Assembly: GCA_900315595.1 (NCBI GenBank)
Contig: OMZQ01000001.1
Location: 47,775-111,774 of the forward strand
Source of the DNA: an uncultured Eubacteriales bacterium
GTDB lineage: Bacteria; Bacillota; Clostridia; Oscillospirales; Oscillospiraceae
Direction: 5' to 3'
Length of the DNA: 64,000 nucleotides
Below are positions 27,871 through 36,463 of this stretch, in pieces. The notes beneath the pieces were generated by a model, which was not told where the DNA came from, searched no databases, and saw only the letters and a list, made by a program, of their open reading frames with translations. The position numbers and the translations under genes were made by a program. Position 1 is the stretch's first letter. Every line of letters starts with the position of its first letter.

Positions 27871-29121
27871 TCAGGGCGCGGTCAGACTCTTTTCTTCTCC
27901 TCGGATAATTTGCGGTTCTGCAGAATCCAGAACGGTCTGTTCGGTGATCACGACCCGGCGGATACTGCGGTCGGAGGGAATCTCAAACATGATCTTGGTC
28001 AGGAAGCCCTCCATCACGGCGCGAAGGCCGCGGGCGCCGATCTTCCGTTCCACGGCAAGCTTTGCCACAGCCTGCAGGGCTTCGGGCGTGAATTCCAGTT
28101 CAACGCCGTCAAAGGAAAAGATCTTTTTGTACTGCTTGCAGAGCGCGTTCTTCGGCTCGGTCAGGATCCGAATCATATCCTCGGAATTCAGCTCATTCAG
28201 GCTTGTGATCACCGGCAGTCTGCCGACAAGCTCGGGAATAATGCCGAACTTCAGCAGGTCGTGCGGCTGAACCTGCCGGAACAGCTTGCCGACGTCCCGG
28301 GTGGACTTGCTGGAAAGCTGGGAGCCGAACCCGACGGAGCTGCGGTCCACGCGCCGTTCAATGATCTTATCCAGACCGTCGAAGGCGCCGCCGCAGATAA
28401 AGAGGATACGGGAGGTGTCGATCTGAATGAACTCCTGCTGGGGATGCTTGCGCCCGCCCTGGGGGGGTACGTTGGCGATCGTGCCCTCAACGATCTTGAG
28501 CAGAGCTTGCTGAACGCCTTCGCCGGAAACGTCGCGGGTAATGGAGGCGTTCTCACTCTTGCGGGCGATCTTGTCGATTTCATCCACGTAGATGATACCC
28601 CGCTCTGCCTGCTCCACGTCATAGTCGGCAGCCTGAATCAGGCGAAGAAGGATATTCTCAACGTCCTCGCCTACGTAGCCCGCCTCGGTCAGCGTGGTGG
28701 CGTCGGCAATGGCAAAGGGGACGTCGAGGATCTTGGCGAGGGTCTGTGCAAACAGGGTCTTGCCGGAGCCGGTGGGGCCGATCAGAAGAATGTTGCTCTT
28801 CTGGATCTCCACGTCAGAGTCTTCGCCGAAATAGATGCGCTTATAATGGTTGTATACAGCGACGGAGAGGGCAATTTTCGCGTCCTCCTGGCCGATGATA
28901 TAATTGTCCATGTACTCCTTGATCTCGCGCGGAGTCGGGAGCTTCTCGGGGTCATGGTATTCGGGTGCGCCGGAATCGTACATATCCTCGCGGATGAGAC
29001 TGTTGCAGAGCTCGACGCATTCATTACAGATATAGACGTCATTGGGACCGGACATCATTCGCTTGACCTGCTCCTGCCGTTTGCCGCAGAAGGAGCAGCG
29101 AATCGATTTGTCATTTGCCAA
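27871..29121 (-). CDS. clpX: ClpX, ATPase subunit of the ClpXP protease
   Basis: AAA+ unfoldase that feeds proteins to ClpP. The 416-aa protein has an N-terminal zinc-binding domain (CSFCGK near residue 9, CNECVELC near residue 33), Walker A GPTGSGKT, Walker [10 protein letters not shown] and the sensor 2 region near GARGLR. The order tig-clpP-clpX-lon is the conserved bacterial layout. It lies 22 bp after clpP, with GGAGGG before the ATG. Confidence 0.97.
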   Translation of the reverse strand: MANDKSIRCSFCGKRQEQVKRMMSGPNDVYICNECVELCNSLIREDMYDSGAPEYHDPEKLPTPREIKEYMDNYIIGQEDAKIALSVAVYNHYKRIYFGEDSDVEIQKSNILLIGPTGSGKTLFAQTLAKILDVPFAIADATTLTEAGYVGEDVENILLRLIQAADYDVEQAERGIIYVDEIDKIARKSENASITRDVSGEGVQQALLKIVEGTIANVPPQGGRKHPQQEFIQIDTSRILFICGGAFDGLDKIIERRVDRSSVGFGSQLSSKSTRDVGKLFRQVQPHDLLKFGIIPELVGRLPVITSLNELNSEDMIRILTEPKNALCKQYKKIFSFDGVELEFTPEALQAVAKLAVERKIGARGLRAVMEGFLTKIMFEIPSDRSIRRVVITEQTVLDSAEPQIIRGEEKSLTAP

Positions 29122-29143
29122 AGTGGTCCCTCCTTTCGATGAA

Positions 29144-29725
29144 TCAGCGCTTATAGATCACCTTATCGATGATACCGTAGGCCTGGGCCTCCTCGGCGGT
29201 CATGAAGTGATCGCGCTCGGTATCGGCGGCGATCTGCTCCAGCGGCTTTCCGGTGTTCTCAGCCAGGATCGCGTTGAGCTTTTGCTTCATGTCCTGAATG
29301 CGGCGGGCCATGATCTGGATATCCGTGGCCTGACCCTGCGCACCGCCGGAGGGCTGGTGGATCATGATCTCTGCGTTGGGCAGAGCAAGACGCTTGCCCT
29401 TCGCGCCTGCGGAAAGCAGGAAAGCGCCCATGGAGGCAGCCATACCAATGCAGATCGTAGAAACGTCGCACTTGATGTACTGCATCGTGTCGTAGATGGC
29501 AAGACCGGACGTGATAACGCCGCCGGGGCTGTTGATATAGAACTGAATATCCTTATCGGGGTCCTGCGCCTCCAGATAGAGCATCTGGGCGATGATCAGG
29601 GAGGCCGTCGTGTCGTTGACCTCCTCGGAAAGGATGATGATACGATCATTCAGCAGGCGGGAATAGATATCATAAGACCGTTCGCCGCGGCTGGTCTGTT
29701 CGACGACGTAGGGAACCAAACTCAT
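29144..29725 (-). CDS. clpP: ClpP proteolytic subunit
   Basis: Serine protease forming the barrel of ClpXP, 193 aa. The catalytic triad is visible: Ser98 in GMAASMGA, His123 in MIHQPSGG and Asp172 in ERDHFM. The frame is open upstream to 29788, but the ATG at 29725 is preceded by AAAGGAG and gives the standard [28 protein letters not shown] start. It lies between tig and clpX. Confidence 0.97.
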   Translation of the reverse strand: MSLVPYVVEQTSRGERSYDIYSRLLNDRIIILSEEVNDTTASLIIAQMLYLEAQDPDKDIQFYINSPGGVITSGLAIYDTMQYIKCDVSTICIGMAASMGAFLLSAGAKGKRLALPNAEIMIHQPSGGAQGQATDIQIMARRIQDMKQKLNAILAENTGKPLEQIAADTERDHFMTAEEAQAYGIIDKVIYKR

Positions 29726-29826
29726 GTTCTTGCTCCTTTCTTCGAGCCGGAAAGACCGGCCCGGGATAGCAGAGCCGGAGCGGTTCACTCCGGCTCAAAA
29801 CCCATTGTAACCCGGTTGCAGGGAAT

Positions 29827-31131
29827 TTATTCCTTGTTCTCGGCTTCCTCGGCCTTGGCGGGCTCGGTGGCGACGGCGGAGCCGACCACGAGATCGCGGG
29901 CCTTGCGGTTGCGCAGATCGCTGACGACCTCGTCCTGCGGAACGGCGGCGCGGATCTTCTCGACGTCCATGCCGTACTGCTTGGCAAGGTTCTCAAACTC
30001 GGCGTTGATCTCGTCCTCGCTGACCTCGAGATTCTCGGTCTCAGCGATCTTGGCAAGGGCCAGACGAATGCGGACGGTACGCTCGGCCATCGGACGGGTG
30101 CTGGTCTCCAGCGCGGAAAGGCCGCCGATCATCTTGCCGTACTGCTCCAGGCTCATGCCCTGGCTGCGGAGCTGCATATCAAAATCGTTGAGCTGAGCCT
30201 TGACCTCGTCGTCGATCATGGCGGCGGGGATATCGACCTCAATGTTCTGAGACAGCTTTTCCAGGATGGCGTTTTCGTAAGCGCGCTCAATGCCCTCGGA
30301 CTTCTGCTTCAGAATGTTGGCGCGAATATCGCTGCGGAGCTCCTCGAGGGTGTCGAACTCGGAGACGTCCTTTGCAAGCTCGTCGTCCTTCTCGGGGATC
30401 TGGGTTTCCTTAACCTCGTGGACCTTGATCTGGAACACGGCGTCCTTGCCGGCCAGATCGGCGTGATAATCGGCGGGGAAGGTCACGTTGATGGGAAGCT
30501 CCTGGTTGGCCGTGACGCCGATCAGCGCTTCTTCAAAGCCGGGAATGAAGCTGTGGCTGCCCAGGGTCAGCTCGTAGCCCTCGGCCTTGCCGCCGTCAAA
30601 GGGAACGCCGTTCACGGAGCCTTCGTAGTCGATCACGACCGTATCGCCTTCCTTTGCGGGGCGGTCAACGGTTTCGATGCGGGCGACTTCCTTGGCCTTG
30701 CGGTCGAGCTCCTGCTCGACTTCTTCGTCAGAGACCTCGGCGGCGACCTTCGGGGCCGCGATGCCCTTATACTGGCCCAGGGTGACTTCGGGATAAACGT
30801 CGGCAGCAAGGGAGAGAGTCAGCTCCTTGGTCTCGCTGACGTCAACGTTGGTCAGAGCAGGCTGGCTGACGATCTTCCAGCCGTTCTCCTCAATCGCCTT
30901 TTCATAGTTTTCGGCAAAAATCTCATCAATCGCGTCGGACAGGAAAACGTCCTGGCCGTAGTACATCTCGATCATCTTGCGGGAAGCCTTGCCCTTGCGG
31001 AAGCCGGGGATGTTGTAGCGGCCGCGGGTCTTGAGATAAGCCTTCTGAAGACCGGCCTCATAGGCTTCTGCGTCAATGACCATGTCGAACGAAAGACGGT
31101 TCTTTTCCTGCTTGACGTTTTGAACGTTCAT
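29827..31131 (-). CDS. tig: Trigger factor
   Basis: Ribosome-bound chaperone and prolyl isomerase, 434 aa. The N-terminal ribosome-binding domain holds the signature loop GFRKGKASRKMIE. An FKBP-type isomerase domain (about 150-240) contains GDTVVIDYEGSVNG and FIPGFEEALIG. The C-terminal helical arms form the substrate cradle. The last ~20 residues are rich in Ala and Glu. It is the first gene of the protein quality-control unit and has its own promoter and structured leader. Confidence 0.97.
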   Translation of the reverse strand: MNVQNVKQEKNRLSFDMVIDAEAYEAGLQKAYLKTRGRYNIPGFRKGKASRKMIEMYYGQDVFLSDAIDEIFAENYEKAIEENGWKIVSQPALTNVDVSETKELTLSLAADVYPEVTLGQYKGIAAPKVAAEVSDEEVEQELDRKAKEVARIETVDRPAKEGDTVVIDYEGSVNGVPFDGGKAEGYELTLGSHSFIPGFEEALIGVTANQELPINVTFPADYHADLAGKDAVFQIKVHEVKETQIPEKDDELAKDVSEFDTLEELRSDIRANILKQKSEGIERAYENAILEKLSQNIEVDIPAAMIDDEVKAQLNDFDMQLRSQGMSLEQYGKMIGGLSALETSTRPMAERTVRIRLALAKIAETENLEVSEDEINAEFENLAKQYGMDVEKIRAAVPQDEVVSDLRNRKARDLVVGSAVATEPAKAEEAENKE

Positions 31132-31278
31132 AGTTAGTTTCCTCCTGTATGTGGACGGCGCTTAGCCGTGTTTTAACGTGGAATGTCCCGGCGCACACCG
31201 CTTCTGCGGCCGGGGGCTTCTCCCGGGACCGAAGCGGCAAAAGCGTGGGATTTGATTCGTTTCGCACGAATCCCGTTT

Positions 31279-31306
31279 ATTTTATCAGAATCCGGGAAAA
31301 AAGCAA
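31279..31306 (-). promoter_or_regulatory. Putative sigma-A promoter of tig-clpP-clpX
   Basis: On the minus strand TTGCTT (31301-31306) and TAAAAT (31279-31284) are 16 bp apart, 19 bp beyond the end of the preceding gene. The start would fall near 31272, giving a leader of about 140 nt that begins with a 7-bp hairpin (31254-31272). No CtsR-type heptad repeat or CIRCE element was recognised. Confidence 0.7.
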
Positions 31307-31324
31307 GTACTATTTTGTGAATTT

Positions 31325-32023
31325 TCAGCCATTTTCGGAAGTTTTGACCGGAACCGGATAAAAGTCCGTATAATCGGCGGAGACGAGCCGGAAATCGATC
31401 CCTTCAAAGTCTCCGGTCACGGCAAGCGCGTGGCTCTCGGAATGCAGATGCCCGTAAAAACACCGTTTGACCCCGTATTGATGAAGCAGATCCAGAATGG
31501 GGCGGCAGAGGTAGCCGCGATAGACGGGCGGATAGTGCAGGAAGCAGAGCTTCTCCGCCTCGCCGGCAGCCTGCAGGGAGGTTTCCAGCCGGATCAGCTC
31601 GCGACGAAATACCTTTTCGTCGTGCGTTCCCTGCCGATCCTCCTCATAGAACCAGCCGCGTGTCCCGCAGATTGCAATTCCGTCATAAGAATAGCAGTTG
31701 TTGTTCAGGACCCACATATCCTTATAATCGTGCTCCTGGCAGAAGCGATAGAACTTGGCTGCCGTCGTCCACCAGAAGTCGTGGTTTCCCTTGAGGATGA
31801 TCTTCCGTCCGGGAATCGCGGAGATAAAGCCGAAGTCGGCAACGGCGTGCTCCAGATCCATCGACCAGCTCAGATCGCCCAATAGGACGGTGGTGTCCTC
31901 CGGGCCGATCACCGACAGACCGCGGCGAAGCTTCTCCACGTAGCCGACCCAGCGCTTGCCGAAGACGTCCATGGGCTTATTTGCCTCGAAGGAAAGGTGG
32001 AGATCACCGATGGCGTAGAGCAT
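31325..32023 (-). CDS. Metallophosphoesterase (calcineurin-like)
   Basis: A 232-aa cytoplasmic phosphoesterase. The two-metal motifs are in order: GDLHLS near the N-terminus, LLGDLSWSMD, KGNHDFWW and GHLHSESH. This family hydrolyses phosphomono- or phosphodiesters; the natural substrate is not deducible. It starts 11 bp after the dipeptidase stop and is the last gene of the lepB unit. Confidence 0.88.
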   Translation of the reverse strand: MLYAIGDLHLSFEANKPMDVFGKRWVGYVEKLRRGLSVIGPEDTTVLLGDLSWSMDLEHAVADFGFISAIPGRKIILKGNHDFWWTTAAKFYRFCQEHDYKDMWVLNNNCYSYDGIAICGTRGWFYEEDRQGTHDEKVFRRELIRLETSLQAAGEAEKLCFLHYPPVYRGYLCRPILDLLHQYGVKRCFYGHLHSESHALAVTGDFEGIDFRLVSADYTDFYPVPVKTSENG

Positions 32024-32034
32024 AAAACCTCCGT

Positions 32035-33063
32035 TCAGGTGTTGACGTTGATTTCGTTCAGTTGGCGGGTCAGCTCATCCATCTGCAGGAATTCGCCGAC
32101 GTTTCGCCTTTGCAGATACTGCAGGAAGAAGCGGGCGGCGTTGTTGTTCATCAGATTCAGAACCAGTTGTTCGTCCAGGCCGCCCTCGATCAGGGCCTTG
32201 CCGAGGCCGTTGCAGTCGGAAAGATCACGGAAGCCCTCCGGAAGCTCGTCGCAGCCGTCCAGATCGAAGCCAAGCGAGAGATGATGCTTGCCGCCGAGCC
32301 CGATGAAATGTTCCGCATGGCGGCGCACGTCGTCATAGGTCGCTGTGGCGGCCGTCGTCAGGAAGGGACGATAGAGGTTCAGGCCGACCAGCCCGTCAAA
32401 GTTGCAGATCGTTTTGAACTGCCGATCGGTCAGGTTGCGGCTGTGATCGCAGATCGCGCGGCTGTTGGAGTGGCTGGCAACGATGGGAGACATGGAGATA
32501 TCACAGATGTCCCAAAAGGCCTGCTCGGAAAGATGGCTGACGTCGATGATGATGCCAAGCTCCTGCGCCCGACGGACGAAGGCCTTGCCCTGGGGGGTGA
32601 GGCCCTCCCCTGTCTTATGCGAGCCGGCAAGCAGGTTTGCGTGGTTCCAGGTCAGCGTGGTCATCACGATCCCGAGATCCTTGAGCTCGTCGAGCCGTCC
32701 GGGATCGCAGCCGATCACCTCCGGCCCTTCCAGAGAGAGAAATACGCCGTGCTTGCCCTCCTTGGCGGCTTCCAGAAGGTCGTCCGCCGTGCGGCAGAGC
32801 TTATGGGTGTCGCTGTGCTTTGCAAGCTCAGAGTAGAAATTCGAAATACAGCGGATGAATTTGGCCTCCGCTTCGGGCCCGGTCAGCGCGTCGCCGTGTT
32901 CGTCATAGACGCAGCAGAAGCTGTAGACCTGGGTATGACTGAACAGCTTGGATTCCTTATTCAGGTCGATATGCAGGTCGTTTTCAGCCCAAACCTGATT
33001 GGTGTCGGAAAGGGCGACTGCGGTGTCGCAGTGCAGGTCAAATACGGGAAAGGTGTTTCTCAT
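32035..33063 (-). CDS. Membrane dipeptidase-type peptidase, family M19
   Basis: A 342-aa zinc peptidase of the renal dipeptidase family, which cleaves dipeptides, sometimes with a D-residue at the C-terminal side. Metal and active-site segments are FDLHCDTAV near the N-terminus, LSLEGPEV, TWNHAN, ASHSNSRA and the LGFDLDGCDELPEG region. No signal peptide is visible, so it should be cytoplasmic. It overlaps yraN by 4 bp. Confidence 0.9.
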   Translation of the reverse strand: MRNTFPVFDLHCDTAVALSDTNQVWAENDLHIDLNKESKLFSHTQVYSFCCVYDEHGDALTGPEAEAKFIRCISNFYSELAKHSDTHKLCRTADDLLEAAKEGKHGVFLSLEGPEVIGCDPGRLDELKDLGIVMTTLTWNHANLLAGSHKTGEGLTPQGKAFVRRAQELGIIIDVSHLSEQAFWDICDISMSPIVASHSNSRAICDHSRNLTDRQFKTICNFDGLVGLNLYRPFLTTAATATYDDVRRHAEHFIGLGGKHHLSLGFDLDGCDELPEGFRDLSDCNGLGKALIEGGLDEQLVLNLMNNNAARFFLQYLQRRNVGEFLQMDELTRQLNEINVNT

Positions 33064-33425
33064 TGAAATGCGTCCTCGATCCAGTTGATTTTTGGTTTTT
33101 GGGTCGCCATGCCCTCCGGCGCGTAGATTTCGATTACGTCGAACCGGGGCTGGCGGTCTGTCTCATTCCGGCTGAGCCAAAATGCAGCCGTGGTTTTGAT
33201 CCGCGCCTGCTTGCGCAGGTCTACGAAGTCGGCGGCCCGGGCAAATGCGTCCGATTTGCGGAGCTTGACTTCGACAAACACGATATACTTCCGATTCTGA
33301 ACGATCAGGTCGATCTCACCCATTCGGCAGGAAAAGCCTGCTGCAACGAGCGTGTAGCGTTTCCTGCGCAGGTAGTCCGCCGCAAGCGCTTCGCCCCAGC
33401 GTCCGGTCAGCTTATCGGTTCCCAT
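33060..33425 (-). CDS. YraN-family (UPF0102) nuclease-like protein
   Basis: A 121-aa protein with the restriction-endonuclease-like fold. GRWGEALAADYL, the active-site pattern GEIDLIVQ, and VFVEVKLR match the family. Members lie next to rnhB in many bacteria and are suspected to act on Holliday junctions or damaged DNA, without firm proof. The gene overlaps rnhB by 14 bp and the dipeptidase gene by 4 bp. Confidence 0.93.
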   Translation of the reverse strand: MGTDKLTGRWGEALAADYLRRKRYTLVAAGFSCRMGEIDLIVQNRKYIVFVEVKLRKSDAFARAADFVDLRKQARIKTTAAFWLSRNETDRQPRFDVIEIYAPEGMATQKPKINWIEDAFQ

Positions 33426-34014
33426 AGCTTTTCAGGAAGGTGCGGCGGTGGATCGGGCATAGGCCGAGCTTGTCAATGGCAGCGTAATGGGCCATCGTGC
33501 CGTAGCCCTTGTGGACCGCGAAGCCGTAGCCGGGATACAGCCCGTCGTATTCGACCATCAGCCGGTCACGGGTGACCTTCGCAAGGATGGATGCAGCGGC
33601 AACGGTGGCGCATTTTGCATCGCCCTTGACCACGGTCAGCGTCGGGAGCCCGAGACCGGGGTCGCGGTTGCCGTCCACCAGGCAGTAATCCGGAAGGACG
33701 GAGAGCTTCCCGACTGCGCCGCGCATGGCCTCGAAGGTGGCCTGCAGAATGTTGATCTCGTCGATTCGCGCTTCGTCGATCAGGCAGACAGCCCAGGCGA
33801 TCGCCTGCTCCGTGATGATATCGTATAACGCTTCGCGTTTTTTTGCGGACAGCTTTTTGGAGTCGTTGAGACCTTCGATCTGCAGATCCTGCGGGAGAAT
33901 ACAGGCGGCGGCGCAGACGGGTCCGGCAAGCGGTCCCCTGCCCGCCTCGTCAATGCCGCAAACGGCGGCGCAGCCCTTTGCATAGAGGCTGTCTTCGATT
34001 TCCCAGAGCCCCAT
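33412..34014 (-). CDS. rnhB: Ribonuclease HII
   Basis: Cuts the RNA strand of RNA-DNA hybrids and removes single ribonucleotides from DNA. The 200-aa protein has the catalytic GIDEAGRGPLAGPV (Asp22, Glu23), SKKL and LVDGNRD motifs. The ATG at 34014 has GGAGG 7 nt upstream; a GTG one codon earlier is also possible. The start shares one base with the rbgA stop, and the rbgA-rnhB-yraN order is standard in Firmicutes. Confidence 0.96.
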   Translation of the reverse strand: MGLWEIEDSLYAKGCAAVCGIDEAGRGPLAGPVCAAACILPQDLQIEGLNDSKKLSAKKREALYDIITEQAIAWAVCLIDEARIDEINILQATFEAMRGAVGKLSVLPDYCLVDGNRDPGLGLPTLTVVKGDAKCATVAAASILAKVTRDRLMVEYDGLYPGYGFAVHKGYGTMAHYAAIDKLGLCPIHRRTFLKSYGNR

Positions 34015-34889
34015 CACATTTCCTCCGCAGGCGGAAGCTCAAGCGTAAAGCGTCCGATCTTTGCAGCGCGGTATTCCTCCAATAACACGCGGGAGGTTCG
34101 TTCCAGATCGATCTCACCGCCGGAAATCAGATAGCCGCGGCGTTTTCCGATCTCAAGCAGGAGATCGGGATCGGAGGCGTCAGGAGCGGGATCCAGCTTA
34201 TAACGGGCCTGCATTGCCTCCGGATAGTTCCGCCAGAGGACGCCGGCCAGACGCGCCGCGAGCGATTCGAGATCCAGAATGTCGTCCTTGACGGCGCCGG
34301 TAAAGGCCAGACGCACGCCGACCTCCGGGTCTTCAAACTTGGGCCACAGGATGCCGGGGGTATCGAGCAGCAGAAGGCCCTGGTCCACGGTGACCCACTG
34401 CTTTCCGCGGGTCACGCCCGGACGGTTTTCCGCCTTTGCGCCCTTGCGCCCGGCAACCTGATTGATAAAAGTGGATTTACCGACGTTCGGAATGCCGACG
34501 ACCATGACCTTGAGGGGCTTGCCAATCATGCCCTTTTCAGCGTAGCGGCGGAGCTTGTCTGCAAGCAGCCTGCGAAGCGCAGGCGCAAAGTCCGCAATTC
34601 CCTTCCTCGACTTGCAGTCGGTCTGAATCACGGCCATTTCTCTTGCCTTGAACCACGCCGCCCACTGCTTCGTGCGGGCGGGGTCGGCCATGTCGATCCG
34701 GTTGAGGATGATCATACGGGGCTTGTCGCCGCAGATCGAATCAAGATCCGGGTTGCGGGATGAGACCGGGATCCGGGCGTCCACGATCTCGCAGACCGCG
34801 TCCACCAGGCGGAGATCCGATTCCATCATGCGACGGGTTTTGGTCATGTGACCGGGATACCATTGAATTTGAAGCTGTTCAGTTTCCAT
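34014..34889 (-). CDS. rbgA: Ribosome biogenesis GTPase RbgA (YlqF)
   Basis: Circularly permuted GTPase needed for late 50S assembly, 291 aa. The G motifs occur in permuted order: G4 NRID (about 63), G1 GIPNVGKST (about 129), G3 DTPG (about 173). The N-terminus QIQWYPGHMTKTRR is a family signature. The ATG at 34889 lies inside the end of lepB (11-bp overlap); the longer open frame to 34988 would simply re-read lepB. Confidence 0.96.
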   Translation of the reverse strand: METEQLQIQWYPGHMTKTRRMMESDLRLVDAVCEIVDARIPVSSRNPDLDSICGDKPRMIILNRIDMADPARTKQWAAWFKAREMAVIQTDCKSRKGIADFAPALRRLLADKLRRYAEKGMIGKPLKVMVVGIPNVGKSTFINQVAGRKGAKAENRPGVTRGKQWVTVDQGLLLLDTPGILWPKFEDPEVGVRLAFTGAVKDDILDLESLAARLAGVLWRNYPEAMQARYKLDPAPDASDPDLLLEIGKRRGYLISGGEIDLERTSRVLLEEYRAAKIGRFTLELPPAEEM

Positions 34890-35550
34890 AGACACTTCCG
34901 ATCCTGCTCCAGTCTCTCCGATTGCCCGCCTCGCTGTCGGGGCCGGGGAAGACGATCCACCTCGCCTTGCCGACGATGTAGCGCTCATCCACCAAACCGA
35001 TCTCAGGAGAACGGCTGTCGCGGGAGTTGTTGCGGTTGTCGCCCATCAGAAAATACTTGCCCGCCGGAATGTGGACGGTATAACCGTTGAGACCGATGGG
35101 ACTTTCACGCATTGGCCCGTTCAGTTGATTGATATAGGGCTCGTCAAGCATGACGCCGTCCACGTAGACGCGGATCGCGCCTGTCTCGTCGGCCTGGAAG
35201 GACACGGTCTGACCCTCTGTCCCGATGACGCGCTTGACGATCGGCTTGCCGTTTTCAAACGTGGGAAGACAGGCAACGACGATATCCCCGTAGGTATAGC
35301 TGGGGTGGATGAAATTGCTTTCCAGCACCAGATAATCTCCGGTTGAGCCGGTGGTGTGCTCACCGCCGACAAGCGTCGGATACATGGAGCTTCCGCTGAC
35401 GCCGACCAGACGGGCAAAGAAGATGAAGAAGAATGTAATCAGAGCAAGCAGGCAAATCACGTCGTGCAGCAGAACGTATACCGTCCCTGCAAAGCCCTTC
35501 GGCTCAAAAGGATTTGGCTTCTTTTGCTTTTCGGAATTCGTTTCAGTCAT
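34879..35550 (-). CDS. lepB: Signal peptidase I
   Basis: Membrane protease that removes Sec/Tat signal peptides, 223 aa. A single N-terminal transmembrane helix (about 26-48) is followed by the catalytic Ser55 in SGSSMYPT and Lys106 in VKRVIG, then the conserved GDNRNNSRDSR. This is the one-helix Gram-positive (SipS) form. The ATG at 35550 follows AGGAG; the open frame to 35601 lacks such a site. It heads the lepB-rbgA-rnhB-yraN unit. Confidence 0.96.
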   Translation of the reverse strand: MTETNSEKQKKPNPFEPKGFAGTVYVLLHDVICLLALITFFFIFFARLVGVSGSSMYPTLVGGEHTTGSTGDYLVLESNFIHPSYTYGDIVVACLPTFENGKPIVKRVIGTEGQTVSFQADETGAIRVYVDGVMLDEPYINQLNGPMRESPIGLNGYTVHIPAGKYFLMGDNRNNSRDSRSPEIGLVDERYIVGKARWIVFPGPDSEAGNRRDWSRIGSVYGN

Positions 35551-35606
35551 TGCAATATCTCCTGTACGCAGGCGAGATTGGGTGGCCCCGCATACCTGCA
35601 TTTTAT

Positions 35607-35635
35607 ATTATATACGAAGTCGTTGCAAATGCCAA
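35607..35635 (-). promoter_or_regulatory. Putative sigma-A promoter of the lepB unit
   Basis: On the minus strand TTGGCA (35630-35635) and a consensus TATAAT (35607-35612) are 17 bp apart, about 60 bp before lepB. Confidence 0.8.
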
Positions 35636-35735
35636 GCCCCAATTTCAATTATTTCCGCCGACGATTTGTAGCATTGCACAAAAGCAAGGTTTGAATTTTG
35701 CGAAATCTGCCATTTGTCATTTGACAGCTTCCCTC

Positions 35736-35764
35736 TTGATTTTCCAAAGCAGAACGAGTAAAAT
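35736..35764 (+). promoter_or_regulatory. Putative sigma-A promoter of the DUF1292 gene
   Basis: TTGATT (35736-35741) and TAAAAT (35759-35764) are 17 bp apart, about 25 bp before the GGAGG site of the next gene. Confidence 0.7.
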
Positions 35765-35794
35765 AGAGTCAAACAAAACATGGAGGAAACGTCT

Positions 35795-36079
35795 ATGAGC
35801 GACGCTTACGGTGACGACTTCATCACCATCAGCGATGAGGACGGCAAGGAATACGAGCTGGAGGTCCTCTGCACGGTCGAATACAACGGCGTAAACTATC
35901 TTGGCGTCTGCCCCGCGGGCTCCGAAGACAGCGAGGAGCTGGAGGTCAGCATTCTCCGCGTATCCACCGACGAGGACGGCGAGGAGCTTCTGGAGGCCGT
36001 AGAGGACGAGGATGAGTTAAACGCCGTATATGAGCTGATCCTGTTCGAGGAGGATTCCGACGAGGAACCGGAAGCCTGA
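35795..36079 (+). CDS. DUF1292-family small acidic protein
   Basis: A 94-aa, very acidic protein. The pattern FITISDEDGKEYELEVLCTVEYNG-type beta strands, then an Asp/Glu-rich tail, matches DUF1292 (YrzB-like), small proteins common in Firmicutes with no established function. The ATG at 35795 has GGAGG at the right distance; an in-frame upstream ATG at 35780 overlaps that site. It lies just before the structured RNA and may share its transcript. Confidence 0.85.
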   Translation: MSDAYGDDFITISDEDGKEYELEVLCTVEYNGVNYLGVCPAGSEDSEELEVSILRVSTDEDGEELLEAVEDEDELNAVYELILFEEDSDEEPEA

Positions 36080-36100
36080 CGGATCAAATCCGTTATCAAT

Positions 36101-36302
36101 GCCCTGCTGGGTGCGTGATGACCCCTTTTAGACCCACATCATTCATTCGGGATGCCTGATACTTTCAGGACGGATTGTAGACCTCCCGTCTTGGCTTTGA
36201 CCGTAGATGGACGCTGGGAACAGAGAACTCCTGGAGAGGCAACCCACCTGCTCGTTTCGTGCAGGTTATAAATGGGGTCACACGGCCATAGCGGGGTTTT
36301 TT
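36101..36302 (+). ncRNA. Structured non-coding RNA, class unassigned (6S-like or raiA-like)
   Basis: About 200 nt between the DUF1292 gene and the next promoter. The ends pair: CCCTGC (36102-36107) with GCGGGG (36291-36296), then GTG and TGACCCC (36115-36125) with GGGGTCA and CAC (36274-36283), giving a long closing stem with an internal loop. Inside are hairpins such as CCTGA/TCAGG (near 36155-36169) and CCTGC/GCAGG (near 36247-36265). Six T residues follow the closing stem. Length, closing stem and terminal T-run suit a free-standing RNA. The ends recall Firmicutes 6S RNA; the branched interior is less typical, so a raiA-type or new class is possible. I see no clear promoter directly before it. 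Confidence 0.6.
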
Positions 36303-36344
36303 CGGGAATCGATCGTTTTTCTGCGACCGATTCCCGCTTTTTTT
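36303..36344 (+). terminator. Rho-independent terminator after the structured RNA
   Basis: CGGGAATCG (36303-36311) pairs with CGATTCCCG (36328-36336), with three more pairs inside after a mismatch, and is followed by a seven-T run (36338-36344). It follows directly on the T-run that ends the RNA, so two terminators stand in tandem. Confidence 0.92.
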
Positions 36345-36374
36345 GAATTTTTTGCAACAATAATTACTTTTTGC

Positions 36375-36403
36375 TTGCAAGTCGGGAGGAAAAGCGCTAT
36401 AAT
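36375..36403 (+). promoter_or_regulatory. Putative sigma-A promoter of the SurA/PrsA-like gene
   Basis: TTGCAA (36375-36380) and a consensus TATAAT (36398-36403) are 17 bp apart, about 60 bp before the ATG. Confidence 0.8.
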
Positions 36404-36463
36404 ACATTTTAACTGGGCGCGTTCAGCCGCGCCGAACCCAATAAACGAGAGGATTGATATATC

